Origin: Lachnospiraceae bacterium
GTDB taxonomy: Bacteria > Bacillota > Clostridia > Lachnospirales > Lachnospiraceae
Reading direction: 5' to 3'
DNA length: 39,248 nt
NCBI GenBank assembly: GCA_009774215.1
Contig: VSNH01000016.1
Span: forward strand, 1 to 39,248
In this document: positions 21,636 to 29,674 of the stretch, piece by piece
How positions within the stretch are numbered: position 1 is the first letter of the stretch
Layout of the letters: each line of letters opens with the position of its first letter
Program-made: the position numbers and the translations under genes
Notes under the pieces: generated by a model
Databases searched by the model: none
Seen by the model: the letters and a program-made list of their open reading frames with translations, nothing else
Told to the model about the DNA's origin: nothing

Positions 21636-23510
21636 TTATACTTCTCTGTAGTCTCCATCGACTACGTCATCCGCGCCGCCGTTATCCTGCGGAGCTGCCT
21701 CCTGCGCGCCGCCCATGTTGCTCATGTCGGGGCCGCCCTGTGCCTGCTGCATGTTCTCATACATCTTGGTAAACAGAGACTGCGCGGAATTTGTCAGCTT
21801 CTCCTTCGCGGCTTTCAGCTCGTCAAGCTGGCTGTCTGTAAGCTCCTGATCCTTCGTTTTCTCCAGGATATCCTTAACCGCCTGCAGATCAGCTTCCACG
21901 CCCGCCTTCTCGGAAGCGTCGATCTTGTCGCCCACTTCGTTCAATGCTTTCTCGGTCTGGAACACAAAGGAATCCGCGTCGTTTCTCGTATCAACCGCCT
22001 CTTTGCGCTTCTTATCCTGCGCCTCAAACTCTGCCGCTTCCTTAACCGCCTTCTCAATCTCGTCGTCAGACATGTTGGAGCCTGCGGTGATGGTAATGTG
22101 CTGCTCCTTGCCGGTGCCCAGATCCTTTGCGGACACGTTTACGATACCGTTGGCATCGATATCGAAGGTCACCTCGATCTGCGGTACGCCGCGCATTGCC
22201 GGCGGAATGCCGTCCAGACGGAACTGGCCGAGGGACTTGTTATCCTTCGCGAACTGTCTCTCACCCTGCAGCACGTTGATATCCACCGCCGTCTGGTTGT
22301 CGGAGTAGGTGGAGAACACCTGGCTGTGCTTGGTGGGAATGGTTGTATTTCTCTCAATCAATCTGGTGGCAACACCGCCCGCCGTCTCAATGGAAAGTGA
22401 CAGCGGCGTCACATCTAGCAGGAGGATTTCACCTGCGCCCGCATCGCCCGCAAGCTTGCCGCCCTGTACGGAAGCGCCGAGAGCCACACACTCGTCGGGA
22501 TTTAAGGATTTGCTCGGCTCCTTGCCTGTGAGCTGTTTTACTTTCTCCTGTACGGCAGGCACGCGGGTAGAACCGCCTACCAGAAGCACCTGCCCGATAT
22601 CCGCATTGGTCAGGCCCGCGTCCTTCATCGCGTTCTGTACCGGAATCGCGGTGCGCTCTACGAGGTCGCTCGTCAGCTCGTCAAATTTCGCTCTTGTCAG
22701 GTTCATGTCAAAGTGTTTGGGGCCTTCCGCCGTAGCCGTGATGAAAGGAAGGTTGATGTTCGTTGTCGTCGCGGAGGAAAGCTCCTTCTTCGCTTTCTCG
22801 GCCGCCTCCTTCAATCTCTGGAGCGCCATCTTATCATTGGAAAGGTCTACACCCTCCTGCGCTTTAAACTCGGAAAGCATCCAGTCAATAATCTTCTGGT
22901 CAAAGTCATCGCCGCCCAGATGGGTGTCGCCGTTGGTGGCAAGCACTTCAATGACACCGTCGCCGATCTCGATGATGGACACATCAAACGTGCCGCCGCC
23001 CAGATCGTATACCATGATTTTCTGCTCTTTTTCATTGTCAAGGCCGTAAGCCAGCGCAGCAGCCGTAGGCTCGTTGATGATACGCTTAACGTCCAGACCC
23101 GCAATCTTGCCCGCATCCTTGGTCGCCTGTCGCTGGGAATCGTTAAAGTATGCGGGAACTGTGATAACGGCTTCCGTTACCTTCTCGCCCAGATAATTCT
23201 CCGCGTCCGCTTTCAGTTTCTGCAGAATCATTGCGGAAATCTGCTGCGGGGAGTACTTTTTGTCCGCAATCGTGCGGCCTCTGTCCGTACCCATATCTCT
23301 CTTGATGGAAGCGATGGTGTTATCCGCGTTGGTAACCGCCTGACGCTTAGCCGGCTCACCCACAAGCCTCTCGCCGTTCTTCGTGAAAGCCACAACGGAC
23401 GGTGTGGTTCTCGCGCCCTCCGTATTCGCGATGACAGTGGGTTTGCCGCCCTCCATAACCGCCACGCAGCTGTTTGTAGTTCCTAAGTCGATGCCGATAA
23501 TTTTACTCAT
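21636..23510 (-). CDS. dnaK: Chaperone protein DnaK (Hsp70)
   Basis: A 624-residue Hsp70. The ATPase domain starts MSKIIGIDLGTTNSCVAVME, with AVITVPAYFNDSQRQATKDA, INEPTAAALAYGLD and VYDLGGGTFDVSIIEIGDG. It lacks the roughly 24-residue insertion of Gram-negative DnaK, as expected in Firmicutes. The interdomain linker region GEILLLDVTPLSLSIETAGG leads to the substrate domain and a lid ending in a Gln/Gly/Asn-rich tail with GGADDVVDGDYREV. It is preceded by GGAGGA. The grpE-dnaK gap is 285 bases and filled with hairpin repeats. Confidence 0.98.
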   Translation of the reverse strand: MSKIIGIDLGTTNSCVAVMEGGKPTVIANTEGARTTPSVVAFTKNGERLVGEPAKRQAVTNADNTIASIKRDMGTDRGRTIADKKYSPQQISAMILQKLKADAENYLGEKVTEAVITVPAYFNDSQRQATKDAGKIAGLDVKRIINEPTAAALAYGLDNEKEQKIMVYDLGGGTFDVSIIEIGDGVIEVLATNGDTHLGGDDFDQKIIDWMLSEFKAQEGVDLSNDKMALQRLKEAAEKAKKELSSATTTNINLPFITATAEGPKHFDMNLTRAKFDELTSDLVERTAIPVQNAMKDAGLTNADIGQVLLVGGSTRVPAVQEKVKQLTGKEPSKSLNPDECVALGASVQGGKLAGDAGAGEILLLDVTPLSLSIETAGGVATRLIERNTTIPTKHSQVFSTYSDNQTAVDINVLQGERQFAKDNKSLGQFRLDGIPPAMRGVPQIEVTFDIDANGIVNVSAKDLGTGKEQHITITAGSNMSDDEIEKAVKEAAEFEAQDKKRKEAVDTRNDADSFVFQTEKALNEVGDKIDASEKAGVEADLQAVKDILEKTKDQELTDSQLDELKAAKEKLTNSAQSLFTKMYENMQQAQGGPDMSNMGGAQEAAPQDNGGADDVVDGDYREV

Positions 23511-23551
23511 AGTTTTCTCCTCCTATTTCCATCTTGCTTTTTTAACATTAC

Positions 23552-23641
23552 CGAGGCTGTGCTTTTTACGGCCTCGTGCGTGAAACATAGAATTTCTTTG
23601 CGAAACAGCCTTTGCTGCCGAGCTTTAGAAGTACTTCGCAC
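23552..23641. repeat. Intergenic hairpin repeat, family 2, copy c
   Basis: Module A is present with a different stem but a similar loop: CGAGGC (23552-23557) pairs with GCCTCG (23571-23576) around a GCTTTTTA-containing loop. Module B has arms AGAATTTCT (23589-23597) and AGAAGTACT (23627-23635) around GCGAAACAGCCTTTGCTGC. It lies in the grpE-dnaK gap, 40 bases from the dnaK start. Confidence 0.65.
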
Positions 23642-23653
23642 ACTAACCAACAT

Positions 23654-23788
23654 GTCACAGCTCTACTGTGACTCAAATCACTGCGGAGAATGCCGCTTTT
23701 CAGGCATTCTTCTGCGTGAAAGTGATTTGCGAAGCAAATCCAGAACTTCTTAGCGAAGCAGCCTGTGCTGCTGAGCTTTAGAAGTTCT
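23654..23788. repeat. Intergenic hairpin repeat, family 2, copy d
   Basis: GTCACAG (23654-23660) pairs with CTGTGAC (23666-23672). In module A, GGAGAATGCC (23685-23694) pairs with the GGCATTCTTC starting at 23703. An extra hairpin GATTTGC-GAA-GCAAATC follows (23724-23740). In module B, AGAACTTCT (23742-23750) pairs perfectly with AGAAGTTCT (23780-23788) around GCAGCCTGTGCTGC. It ends 7 bases before the grpE stop codon on the plus-strand scale, so it directly follows grpE in the transcript. Confidence 0.72.
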
Positions 23789-23795
23789 TTTCACT

Positions 23796-24383
23796 CTATT
23801 GTACGACTGCTACCATACTGTGTCTGACCACACTGTCCCTGTAAGTATATCCCTTCTGCAGTTCCTGCGCGATCACGCCGGACTCAAACTCCTCGCTCTC
23901 CGTCTGCATCACCGCATTGTGAAACTCAGGGTTAAATTCCTCACCCACCGCCGGAATCGGCTTCACATCCAGATTTTCCAGCTCCGTCATAAGCTGCTTG
24001 TAAACCATCTGCATACCCTGCGCGATGGCGCCGTCCTTCTCTTCCTCGGGTACGCTGGCGAGCCCTCTCTCAAAGTTATCCACCACCGGCAGAATCTTCT
24101 CGATCACACTCTTCGCGCCGGTCTCAAACATCGCCGCCTTCTCTTTCTCGGTGCGCTTGCGGAAATTATCAAACTCCGCCATCTGACGCTTTACCCGGTC
24201 TTCCAGCTCCTCCACTTTCTCCTTCAGGGCATCCTGCTTTTTATCCTTTTTCTTCTTTTCTTTCCTGTCGCTCTTCGCGGTTTTCTCTTCCTCTCCTGCA
24301 GAGGGCTCACCGCTCGTCTCCTCCCGCGGTGTCTCCGCTTCCTGCTGTGTCATATCCTGTTCTTCCAGCTCTTTTTCCTGCAT
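23796..24383 (-). CDS. grpE: Nucleotide exchange factor GrpE
   Basis: About 195 residues. A charged N-terminal tail (rich in E, Q, K) leads into the long coiled-coil helix ALKEKVEELEDRVKRQMAEF with DNFRKRTEKEKAAMFETG. The core AKSVIEKILPVVDNFERGLA follows, and the C-terminal beta domain has FNPEFHNAVMQ and YTYRDSVVRHSMVAVVQ. GrpE releases ADP from DnaK. The ATG at 24383 follows AGAGG at normal spacing; an in-frame ATG at 24413 has a poorly spaced ribosome binding site and is the alternative. It is the second gene of the CIRCE-controlled operon. Confidence 0.95.
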   Translation of the reverse strand: MQEKELEEQDMTQQEAETPREETSGEPSAGEEEKTAKSDRKEKKKKDKKQDALKEKVEELEDRVKRQMAEFDNFRKRTEKEKAAMFETGAKSVIEKILPVVDNFERGLASVPEEEKDGAIAQGMQMVYKQLMTELENLDVKPIPAVGEEFNPEFHNAVMQTESEEFESGVIAQELQKGYTYRDSVVRHSMVAVVQ

Positions 24384-24458
24384 ATCCTTTTCCTCTGCTG
24401 CCACCGTGATCATCCCTTTCTTTTTGACTCTCTAAACACCAGTCATGCTATCTGTCTT

Positions 24459-25484
24459 TTACTTTTTATATAAATCATCCAGTTGATGCTTTAACAGCCT
24501 GAGATTACTTACAACCTTCTCATAATCCATTCTCTTGGGACCGATGATGCCAATGGTTCCTTTCATACCCGCGTCAAGCTCGTAGGTTGCCGTCACAATA
24601 CTGCAGTCCTTCATGCCCGCCACCGGCGTCTCGTCGCCGATGTAAACCTGTATGCCTGTGTTATTGTCACCGGAAAGATTATCCTGTACCAGCTCGCTTA
24701 AAAGCTGTTTCTCCTCAAAGGTGGTAATCAGTTCACTGGCCCTCTCGTGATCCGCAAGCTCCGGATACTTGAAGAAATTTTTCGTACCGCTTGTATAAAT
24801 CTCCAGATCTTCATCCGCCTTGATCGCTTCCGCCACAGCGTCTATCACATGCGCCACAATTTCGCTATGGATACCCGCCTGCTGTTTCATGGCCGCAATC
24901 ATGCTCAGATTAATTTCTTCCAGAGAGAGTCCGTTCAGGTGGGTGTTCAAAAGAATGTTTAACTTGAGGAGCGTCTCATCGCTCAGTTCCTCGGAGACCG
25001 TAAGCATGGAGTTTTTAATCACATTTCCCTCCACCACAATCACCGCCAGAATCTGTCCCTCGTCCACCCGGGAAAGCTGGATGAATTTCAGCTTATTGCG
25101 ATGGTACTGGGGCGCGGAGATCATCGCTGCGTACTCGGTATTGTTCGCGAGCACCTTAGCTGCCTGCTTGAGAAGGTGATCCATCTTATCCTCCTTCTCC
25201 AAAAGCATCTCCTTCATCTCCTCAACTTCCCGTTCCTTCTCCTCCATCATCTTATCTACATAGAGGCGGTAGCCCTTATCGGAAGGAATCCGTCCCGCAG
25301 AAGTGTGTGGCTGTAAGATGTAACCCAGTTCTTCCAGATCCGCCATCTCGTTCCGGATGGTTGCGGAGCTTAAATTCAAATCGGTATACTTGGAGATCGT
25401 GCGGCTGCCCACCGGCTCCCCCGTCTCCAGGTAGTTTCGGATGATGGCTTGCAATATGATATATTTTCTTTCGTCCAACTGCAT
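24459..25484 (-). CDS. hrcA: Heat-inducible transcription repressor HrcA
   Basis: About 341 residues. The N-terminal winged-helix has MQLDERKYIILQAIIRNYLE, GEPVGSRTISKYTDLNLSSA, TIRNEMADLEELGYI and LQPHTSAGRIPSDKGYRLYV, all typical of HrcA. A GAF-like and dimerisation region follows, ending GTIGIIGPKRMDYEKVVSNL. HrcA binds the CIRCE operator and represses chaperone genes, with activity tuned by GroEL. This ATG has GAGGG seven bases upstream; the longer frame begins with a TTG and is less likely. A perfect CIRCE lies about 90 bases upstream, so the operon is autoregulated. Confidence 0.96.
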   Translation of the reverse strand: MQLDERKYIILQAIIRNYLETGEPVGSRTISKYTDLNLSSATIRNEMADLEELGYILQPHTSAGRIPSDKGYRLYVDKMMEEKEREVEEMKEMLLEKEDKMDHLLKQAAKVLANNTEYAAMISAPQYHRNKLKFIQLSRVDEGQILAVIVVEGNVIKNSMLTVSEELSDETLLKLNILLNTHLNGLSLEEINLSMIAAMKQQAGIHSEIVAHVIDAVAEAIKADEDLEIYTSGTKNFFKYPELADHERASELITTFEEKQLLSELVQDNLSGDNNTGIQVYIGDETPVAGMKDCSIVTATYELDAGMKGTIGIIGPKRMDYEKVVSNLRLLKHQLDDLYKK

Positions 25485-25574
25485 ACCATTTCCCTCTGTA
25501 TCTGCACCATGTCCTTGCAATCCCGGCAGTATGCTTTCAACCGCTCTGAAAGGTGACTGCCTTTCGCTCGGTTG

Positions 25575-25601
25575 TTAGCACTCGTCTCATTGGAGTGCTA
25601 A
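25575..25601. promoter_or_regulatory. CIRCE operator
   Basis: TTAGCACTC (25575-25583), nine bases, then GAGTGCTAA (25593-25601): an exact match to the CIRCE consensus bound by HrcA. It sits just downstream of the -10 of the hrcA promoter, overlapping the expected transcription start. Confidence 0.97.
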
Positions 25602-25615
25602 CACCTTCTGGTAGT

Positions 25616-25644
25616 AAGGTATCACTTCTTTTTTCCCTTGTCAA
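25616..25644 (-). promoter_or_regulatory. Promoter of the hrcA operon
   Basis: On the minus strand a perfect TTGACA (25644-25639), a 17-base spacer and TACCTT (25621-25616). The CIRCE begins 15 bases beyond, so repressor binding would block initiation. Confidence 0.85.
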
Positions 25645-25746
25645 CATCTGAATGGAAAAAATTTTATTAAAAATGTATGAAAATAAGAAAGCGGTCAGTT
25701 TAGCATTCCCTAAACTGGCCGCCTGCATTCTTTCCGCCAAAAACGA

Positions 25747-26226
25747 TTAAATATTGAACTGGCCTTTCTCCTCACCGTTGATCACATAGTATACTACGCT
25801 CTCCTCAGGCTTCACATAAAGCTCTACGGCTTTGAAATCGCCAACTTTCTTCTTCAGATCGTACTTCCATACATCCTTGGCAATCTTTACAAGATCCTCA
25901 GTGGTGTAAGTCTTGCCGGAGAACTGTACATGAACGGTCTCCTTCACTGCTGCTTTTCTGGTCGTAGTGGTCTTCTCAGCCGTCTCCTTTTTCGCTGCCG
26001 CAGGCTTTCTGCCGGGCTTTTTCTTTTCTGCCGCAGGCTTTCTGCCGGGTTTCTTTCTCTCTGTCGCGGGCTTTTTCGCCGCTCCCTTTGCTTCCTCTTT
26101 CGCCTTTTCAGCTACAGGCTCTGTCTTTGCCGCAGGTGCTGCCACAGGTGTCTCTGCCGTCGTTGTCTTTGTATCTGCCGCTTTGCTAGCTTCCGGTTTT
26201 TCAACCGGCTTCTTGATTTCTGCCAT
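25747..26226 (-). CDS. DUF6465 family protein with AT-hook-like repeats
   Basis: 159 residues. The first about 100 residues are Lys/Ala/Glu/Pro-rich, with two repeats of KKPGRKPAA that resemble AT-hook or histone-H1-like DNA-binding tails. The C-terminal 60 residues form a folded domain (VHVQFSGKTYTTEDLVKIAK, then ELYVKPEESVVYYVINGEEK). The latter matches the small DUF6465 domain found in Lachnospiraceae. Function is unknown; nucleic-acid binding is inferred from the basic tail. It has a strong promoter (26338-26366), AAGGAG before the ATG, and a leader of about 105 bases, suggesting abundant expression. Confidence 0.78.
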   Translation of the reverse strand: MAEIKKPVEKPEASKAADTKTTTAETPVAAPAAKTEPVAEKAKEEAKGAAKKPATERKKPGRKPAAEKKKPGRKPAAAKKETAEKTTTTRKAAVKETVHVQFSGKTYTTEDLVKIAKDVWKYDLKKKVGDFKAVELYVKPEESVVYYVINGEEKGQFNI

Positions 26227-26337
26227 GAATAATCTCCTTCCCCACTTTTCACTACTACTTTTTCATAATTCCGATATGTTAGCTGTAACGCCATGCATCC
26301 CCGCAAAACCTGCCTGCTACATGACCCTGATAGTTGT

Positions 26338-26366
26338 ATCTTATCTCAATCAAACGGGGCTGTCAA
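26338..26366 (-). promoter_or_regulatory. Promoter of the DUF6465 gene
   Basis: On the minus strand a perfect TTGACA (26366-26361), 17 bases, and TAAGAT (26343-26338). This is one of the best promoter matches in the window. Confidence 0.85.
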
Positions 26367-26456
26367 CTAACAATCTGTAACAAATAGTTAATTTTTGTAA
26401 TAAAATCTTATACGAATTGACCGAATCAGTCCCCGAAAACATCCCGTTTTATGCCC

Positions 26457-27281
26457 TCAAGCCAGCGCGAAGTACAAAAGCACCAATGCGCCCAGCGCAA
26501 TCCTGTACCAGCCGAAAACTTTAAAATCATGCTTTTTGATGTAGCCCATCAGGAAACGGATCACCGCCACAGACACCACAAAAGCCACCGCCATCCCGAC
26601 CACCAGAATGACAAGCTCCTCCCCCGTAAAAGAAAAACCGAACTTTAAGAGCTTTAACAGGCTTGCCCCCAGCATGACGGGAATCGCCAGAAAGAAAGTA
26701 AACTCCGCCGCCACGGTTCTTGACACGCCGATCAAAAGAGCCCCCACAATGGTTGCGCCGGATCGGGAGGTTCCCGGAAACACAGCCGCTATCAGCTGGA
26801 AAACACCGATCATCAATGCCGTCTGGTATGTGATATCGCCAAGTTCCGTAATCCTCGGCGTCATTTTTTTGTTTCTGTTCTCAATCAGAATAAAGGCGAT
26901 ACCAAACACAATGAGCGCAACCGCCACACACCACGGATTATAAAAAAGCGCGTCCAGCACATCATCGAAGGCCAATCCCACGACCGCCGCCGGAACACAG
27001 GCCACAAGTATTTTAAACCAGAGAACGAAAATATCCTTCTGCACCACCGGCTTCTCTTTAAAATGAAAGGGAAATATTTTATTCCAGAAAAGAAGCACCA
27101 CCGCCAGAATCGCCCCGAGCTGGATCACGACCAAAAACATCTCCCAAAAATCCTCGCTCACATTCAAAGTGACAAACTCATTCAAAAGAATCATGTGACC
27201 GGTGCTGCTGATGGGGAGCCATTCCGTAATACCCTCCACGATACCGAAAAGCACCGCCTTTAAAATTTCTATGATATCCAT
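26457..27281 (-). CDS. uppP: Undecaprenyl-diphosphate phosphatase UppP (BacA)
   Basis: A 274-residue polytopic membrane protein with both UppP signatures: EGITEWLPISSTGHMIL (about residues 16-32) and PGTSRSGATIVGALLIGVSR (about 169-188). It recycles undecaprenyl diphosphate to the monophosphate lipid carrier for peptidoglycan and wall polymers, and extra copies confer bacitracin resistance. Length and membrane pattern are normal. It is followed by no clear terminator. The patatin-like gene lies 148 bp upstream on the same strand. Confidence 0.95.
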   Translation of the reverse strand: MDIIEILKAVLFGIVEGITEWLPISSTGHMILLNEFVTLNVSEDFWEMFLVVIQLGAILAVVLLFWNKIFPFHFKEKPVVQKDIFVLWFKILVACVPAAVVGLAFDDVLDALFYNPWCVAVALIVFGIAFILIENRNKKMTPRITELGDITYQTALMIGVFQLIAAVFPGTSRSGATIVGALLIGVSRTVAAEFTFFLAIPVMLGASLLKLLKFGFSFTGEELVILVVGMAVAFVVSVAVIRFLMGYIKKHDFKVFGWYRIALGALVLLYFALA

Positions 27282-27429
27282 ATTTTTTCCTTTCTTTTTA
27301 TCCGCAGTGCTCCGGCTCGAAAATCCTTCGGATTTCCACGCTCACATGCTTTGCACTCTGCATCTGCACTCTGGAAAAATCGTCAGCAAGCTGCCATGTT
27401 TCCATCTTACATCTGCGCACTGCTCATGC

Positions 27430-28278
27430 CTAACCCAAATACTCAAGCAATTCTAAATAGCACTCCTGCGCGTCGCGGTAGCCCTCCTCGTAGAGCGCCT
27501 TCATCTTTGCCTTATCCTTCTCGATCCTGCCGACGCCGCTTTTACATTTCGGACGGATCACAAACAGCTCGCCCTTCTCTCTCTTCTCCTCAATATATTG
27601 TACGGTCGCGTTGTAGGAAAGATGCCTCTCACGCATCAACTCGTACACCTTCGGGTATCGCAGATATCGCGCCCTTACGAACGCAAGCTCCGCTCCTGCA
27701 GGCTGTCTGACAAAGCCCTCCTCCTTGGTCATAATCACCACGTTTTTTCTGTTGCCGTCCTCTATGGATTTTCTGATCGGAATCGAATCGCTGATGCCGC
27801 CGTCCAGATAAAGCCTGCCGTCTATCTTTACATTCCGGGACACCAGTGGCAGGGAGCTTGACGCCCGCACTGCTACAATATCTTTCCTCAAATCCTTGAG
27901 CGGCAAATACGCAGGCTCTCCCGTCTCAATATCTGTCGCCACCGCGAAGGCCCTGCCCTCAAATTTCTCCGCCGCGTCAAAATCATACGGGTCGAGATAA
28001 TTCGGAATCAAATTGTAATTCATATCCACGCCGAAAAGATCGCCCGTTGTAAAGAGGCTCCACTTTCCGCAATACTGTTTCATATCCAGATAGTTCACGC
28101 CGATGCGCAGCGACCGTCCTCTCTGTCCCGACATAAAATTACACAGATGGCATGCCCCCGCCGACACACCGTAATTGTCAGAAAACGCGATCTCCTTCTC
28201 CATAAAAAAATCCAGTACGCCGGCGGTATATATCCCTTTCATACCGCCGCCCTCCAGAACCAGTCCTGCCTGATACAT
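27430..28278 (-). CDS. Patatin-like phospholipase
   Basis: A 282-residue patatin-fold esterase. The oxyanion loop GLVLEGGGMKGIYTAGVLDF is at about 5-24, the nucleophile serine in GVSAG at about 39-43, and the catalytic Asp in DGGISDSIP at about 159. The C-terminal half has RARYLRYPKVYELMRERHLS and FVIRPKCKSGVGRIEKDKAK, matching the bacterial YjjU-like subgroup. No signal peptide is visible, so it is probably cytoplasmic or peripherally membrane-bound and acts on lipid acyl esters; the substrate is unknown. Confidence 0.88.
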   Translation of the reverse strand: MYQAGLVLEGGGMKGIYTAGVLDFFMEKEIAFSDNYGVSAGACHLCNFMSGQRGRSLRIGVNYLDMKQYCGKWSLFTTGDLFGVDMNYNLIPNYLDPYDFDAAEKFEGRAFAVATDIETGEPAYLPLKDLRKDIVAVRASSSLPLVSRNVKIDGRLYLDGGISDSIPIRKSIEDGNRKNVVIMTKEEGFVRQPAGAELAFVRARYLRYPKVYELMRERHLSYNATVQYIEEKREKGELFVIRPKCKSGVGRIEKDKAKMKALYEEGYRDAQECYLELLEYLG

Positions 28279-28325
28279 TATAATAAAACTTCCTTTCTTC
28301 GAAACGTAATACTCCGAATAGTAAT

Positions 28326-29510
28326 TTAGTAATTTTCTCTCATAAGTTTTCTGAATGCCTCCAGCGAACGCTCCACCTTCTCCGTATCAATACAGTAGGC
28401 GATTCTGAAATAACCCTTCACCCCAAAGCTGTCACTCGGCACGAGAATCAGATCGTACTTCTTCGCCTTCTCTGAAAAAGCAATCGCATCCGGCTCCGGC
28501 GACTTCGGGAACATATAGAAGGTGCCGCCGGGACGGACACATTCAAATCCTAAATCTGTCAATTCCTTATATAATATGTTCATGTTCGTCTCGTAAACCG
28601 AGAGATCTGCCGTCAGCTCAAGAACCTCCGCCACCGCAAGCTGAATGATGGAAGGCGGACAGTTATGCCCTGTTCCTCTGGAAATCTGACTGCACATCAC
28701 GCTGATGATGTCCGCATCCGTACACTTCGGGTTCACCGCCACATAACCGATCCGCTCACCCGGCAGGGAAAGGGATTTCGAGAAGGAATAGCAGGAGAGG
28801 GAATTGTCATAAAACTTGGAAGGATAAGGCGCATCTACTCCCGCAAACACAATCTCCCTGTAGGGTTCGTCGGAAATCAGGAAAATGTCATGCCCGTACT
28901 GCTTCTGCCTCTCCTCCATAATACGAGCCAGCTTCTTCACGGTCTCCGTGGAGTAAACCATGCCCGAAGGATTGTTGGGCGTATTGATTAAAACGGCCAT
29001 CACCTTCTCCGACAGCATCTCCTCAAAGGCCTCGAAATTGATCTGGAAATTTTCGGTATCCGCGGGCACCACCTTAAGGACAGCTCCCGTCAAATTGATA
29101 TAAGGTGCGTACTCCGGAAAGTGGGGCGCAAAGGTGAGAACTTCATCCCCCGGCTGCGCCACGCACCGCACCGCATGGGCGATCGCGCCCGCCGCACCGG
29201 TGGTCATAAAAATATGGTTCCCCGTATAATGCATCCCGAATCTCTTGTTGAGGGAAGCCGCCACCTTATCCCTGACGGACGGAATCCCCAGACTCTGGCT
29301 GTAGCCGTGCAGCTCCATGGGATTTTTCTCCTGCAGCATCTTTATCATCACATCCGTAAACTCCTGCGGCACCGGCACCGAAGGGTTGCCCAGACTGAAA
29401 TCAAATACATTCTCATACCCGATCTCCTGCCCCCTTGCCGTCGCGAACTCCGAGAGCTGCCGGATTACCGACTTCCCCTGTAACATGTCCTTATATTTTT
29501 GTACAATCAT
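28326..29510 (-). CDS. PLP-dependent aminotransferase, class I/II
   Basis: A 394-residue fold-type I aminotransferase. Segments are FDFSLGNPSVPVPQEFTDVM, MTTGAAGAIAHAVRCVAQPG, VLINTPNNPSGMVYS, ISDEPYREIVFAG and the PLP lysine in SFSKSLSLPGERIGYVAVNP. A C-terminal LVPSDSFGVKGYFRIAYCID carries the substrate-carboxylate arginine. It is close to aspartate and aromatic aminotransferases; the exact substrate cannot be fixed. The ATG at 29510 follows GGAG at eight bases and fits the family. The longer frame upstream runs into the repeat at 29551-29661 and is rejected. Confidence 0.9.
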   Translation of the reverse strand: MIVQKYKDMLQGKSVIRQLSEFATARGQEIGYENVFDFSLGNPSVPVPQEFTDVMIKMLQEKNPMELHGYSQSLGIPSVRDKVAASLNKRFGMHYTGNHIFMTTGAAGAIAHAVRCVAQPGDEVLTFAPHFPEYAPYINLTGAVLKVVPADTENFQINFEAFEEMLSEKVMAVLINTPNNPSGMVYSTETVKKLARIMEERQKQYGHDIFLISDEPYREIVFAGVDAPYPSKFYDNSLSCYSFSKSLSLPGERIGYVAVNPKCTDADIISVMCSQISRGTGHNCPPSIIQLAVAEVLELTADLSVYETNMNILYKELTDLGFECVRPGGTFYMFPKSPEPDAIAFSEKAKKYDLILVPSDSFGVKGYFRIAYCIDTEKVERSLEAFRKLMRENY

Positions 29511-29550
29511 TTCTGTTTCTCCATTTCTGTGTGTATTTATGTCGCTCCGG

Positions 29551-29661
29551 GCGAATATCATAATCATAAGAAACACCGGTACTTAGCGAGGTCCTGTCGG
29601 ACTTTGTACCGTTGCGTTTGGAACGGAGCGCAAGCGCGTCTGCGATGATTATGATACTCGC
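29551..29661. repeat. Intergenic hairpin repeat, family 1, copy B
   Basis: A 17-base inverted repeat with one mismatch, 29551-29567 (GCGAATATCATAATCAT) against 29645-29661, encloses the core 29578-29642. The core is the same as in copy A (12398-12462), ending CGGAGCGCAAGCGCGTCTG. The arm sequences of the two copies are different, yet each is self-complementary. It begins 14 bases after the alpha-galactosidase stop codon. Confidence 0.75.
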
Positions 29662-29674
29662 GCAGTCTTAACAT

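Noticed and set aside
25537..25740. Minus-strand open frame of 67 codons across the hrcA promoter and CIRCE
   Set aside because: It spans the TTGACA promoter and the operator; no family resemblance. The region is regulatory.
25959..26060. Short-period repeat resembling a tiny CRISPR array
   Set aside because: It is the DNA encoding the two KKPGRKPAA repeats of the DUF6465 protein; no spacers or cas genes are present.
26112..26306. Minus-strand open frame starting in the DUF6465 leader
   Set aside because: It runs out of frame into DUF6465 coding sequence, has no good ribosome binding site and is best explained by chance within the leader.
29511..29576. N-terminal extension of the aminotransferase (MFLMIMIFARSD)
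   Set aside because: These codons run into the family 1 repeat. The ATG at 29510 has a proper ribosome binding site and matches the normal protein length.
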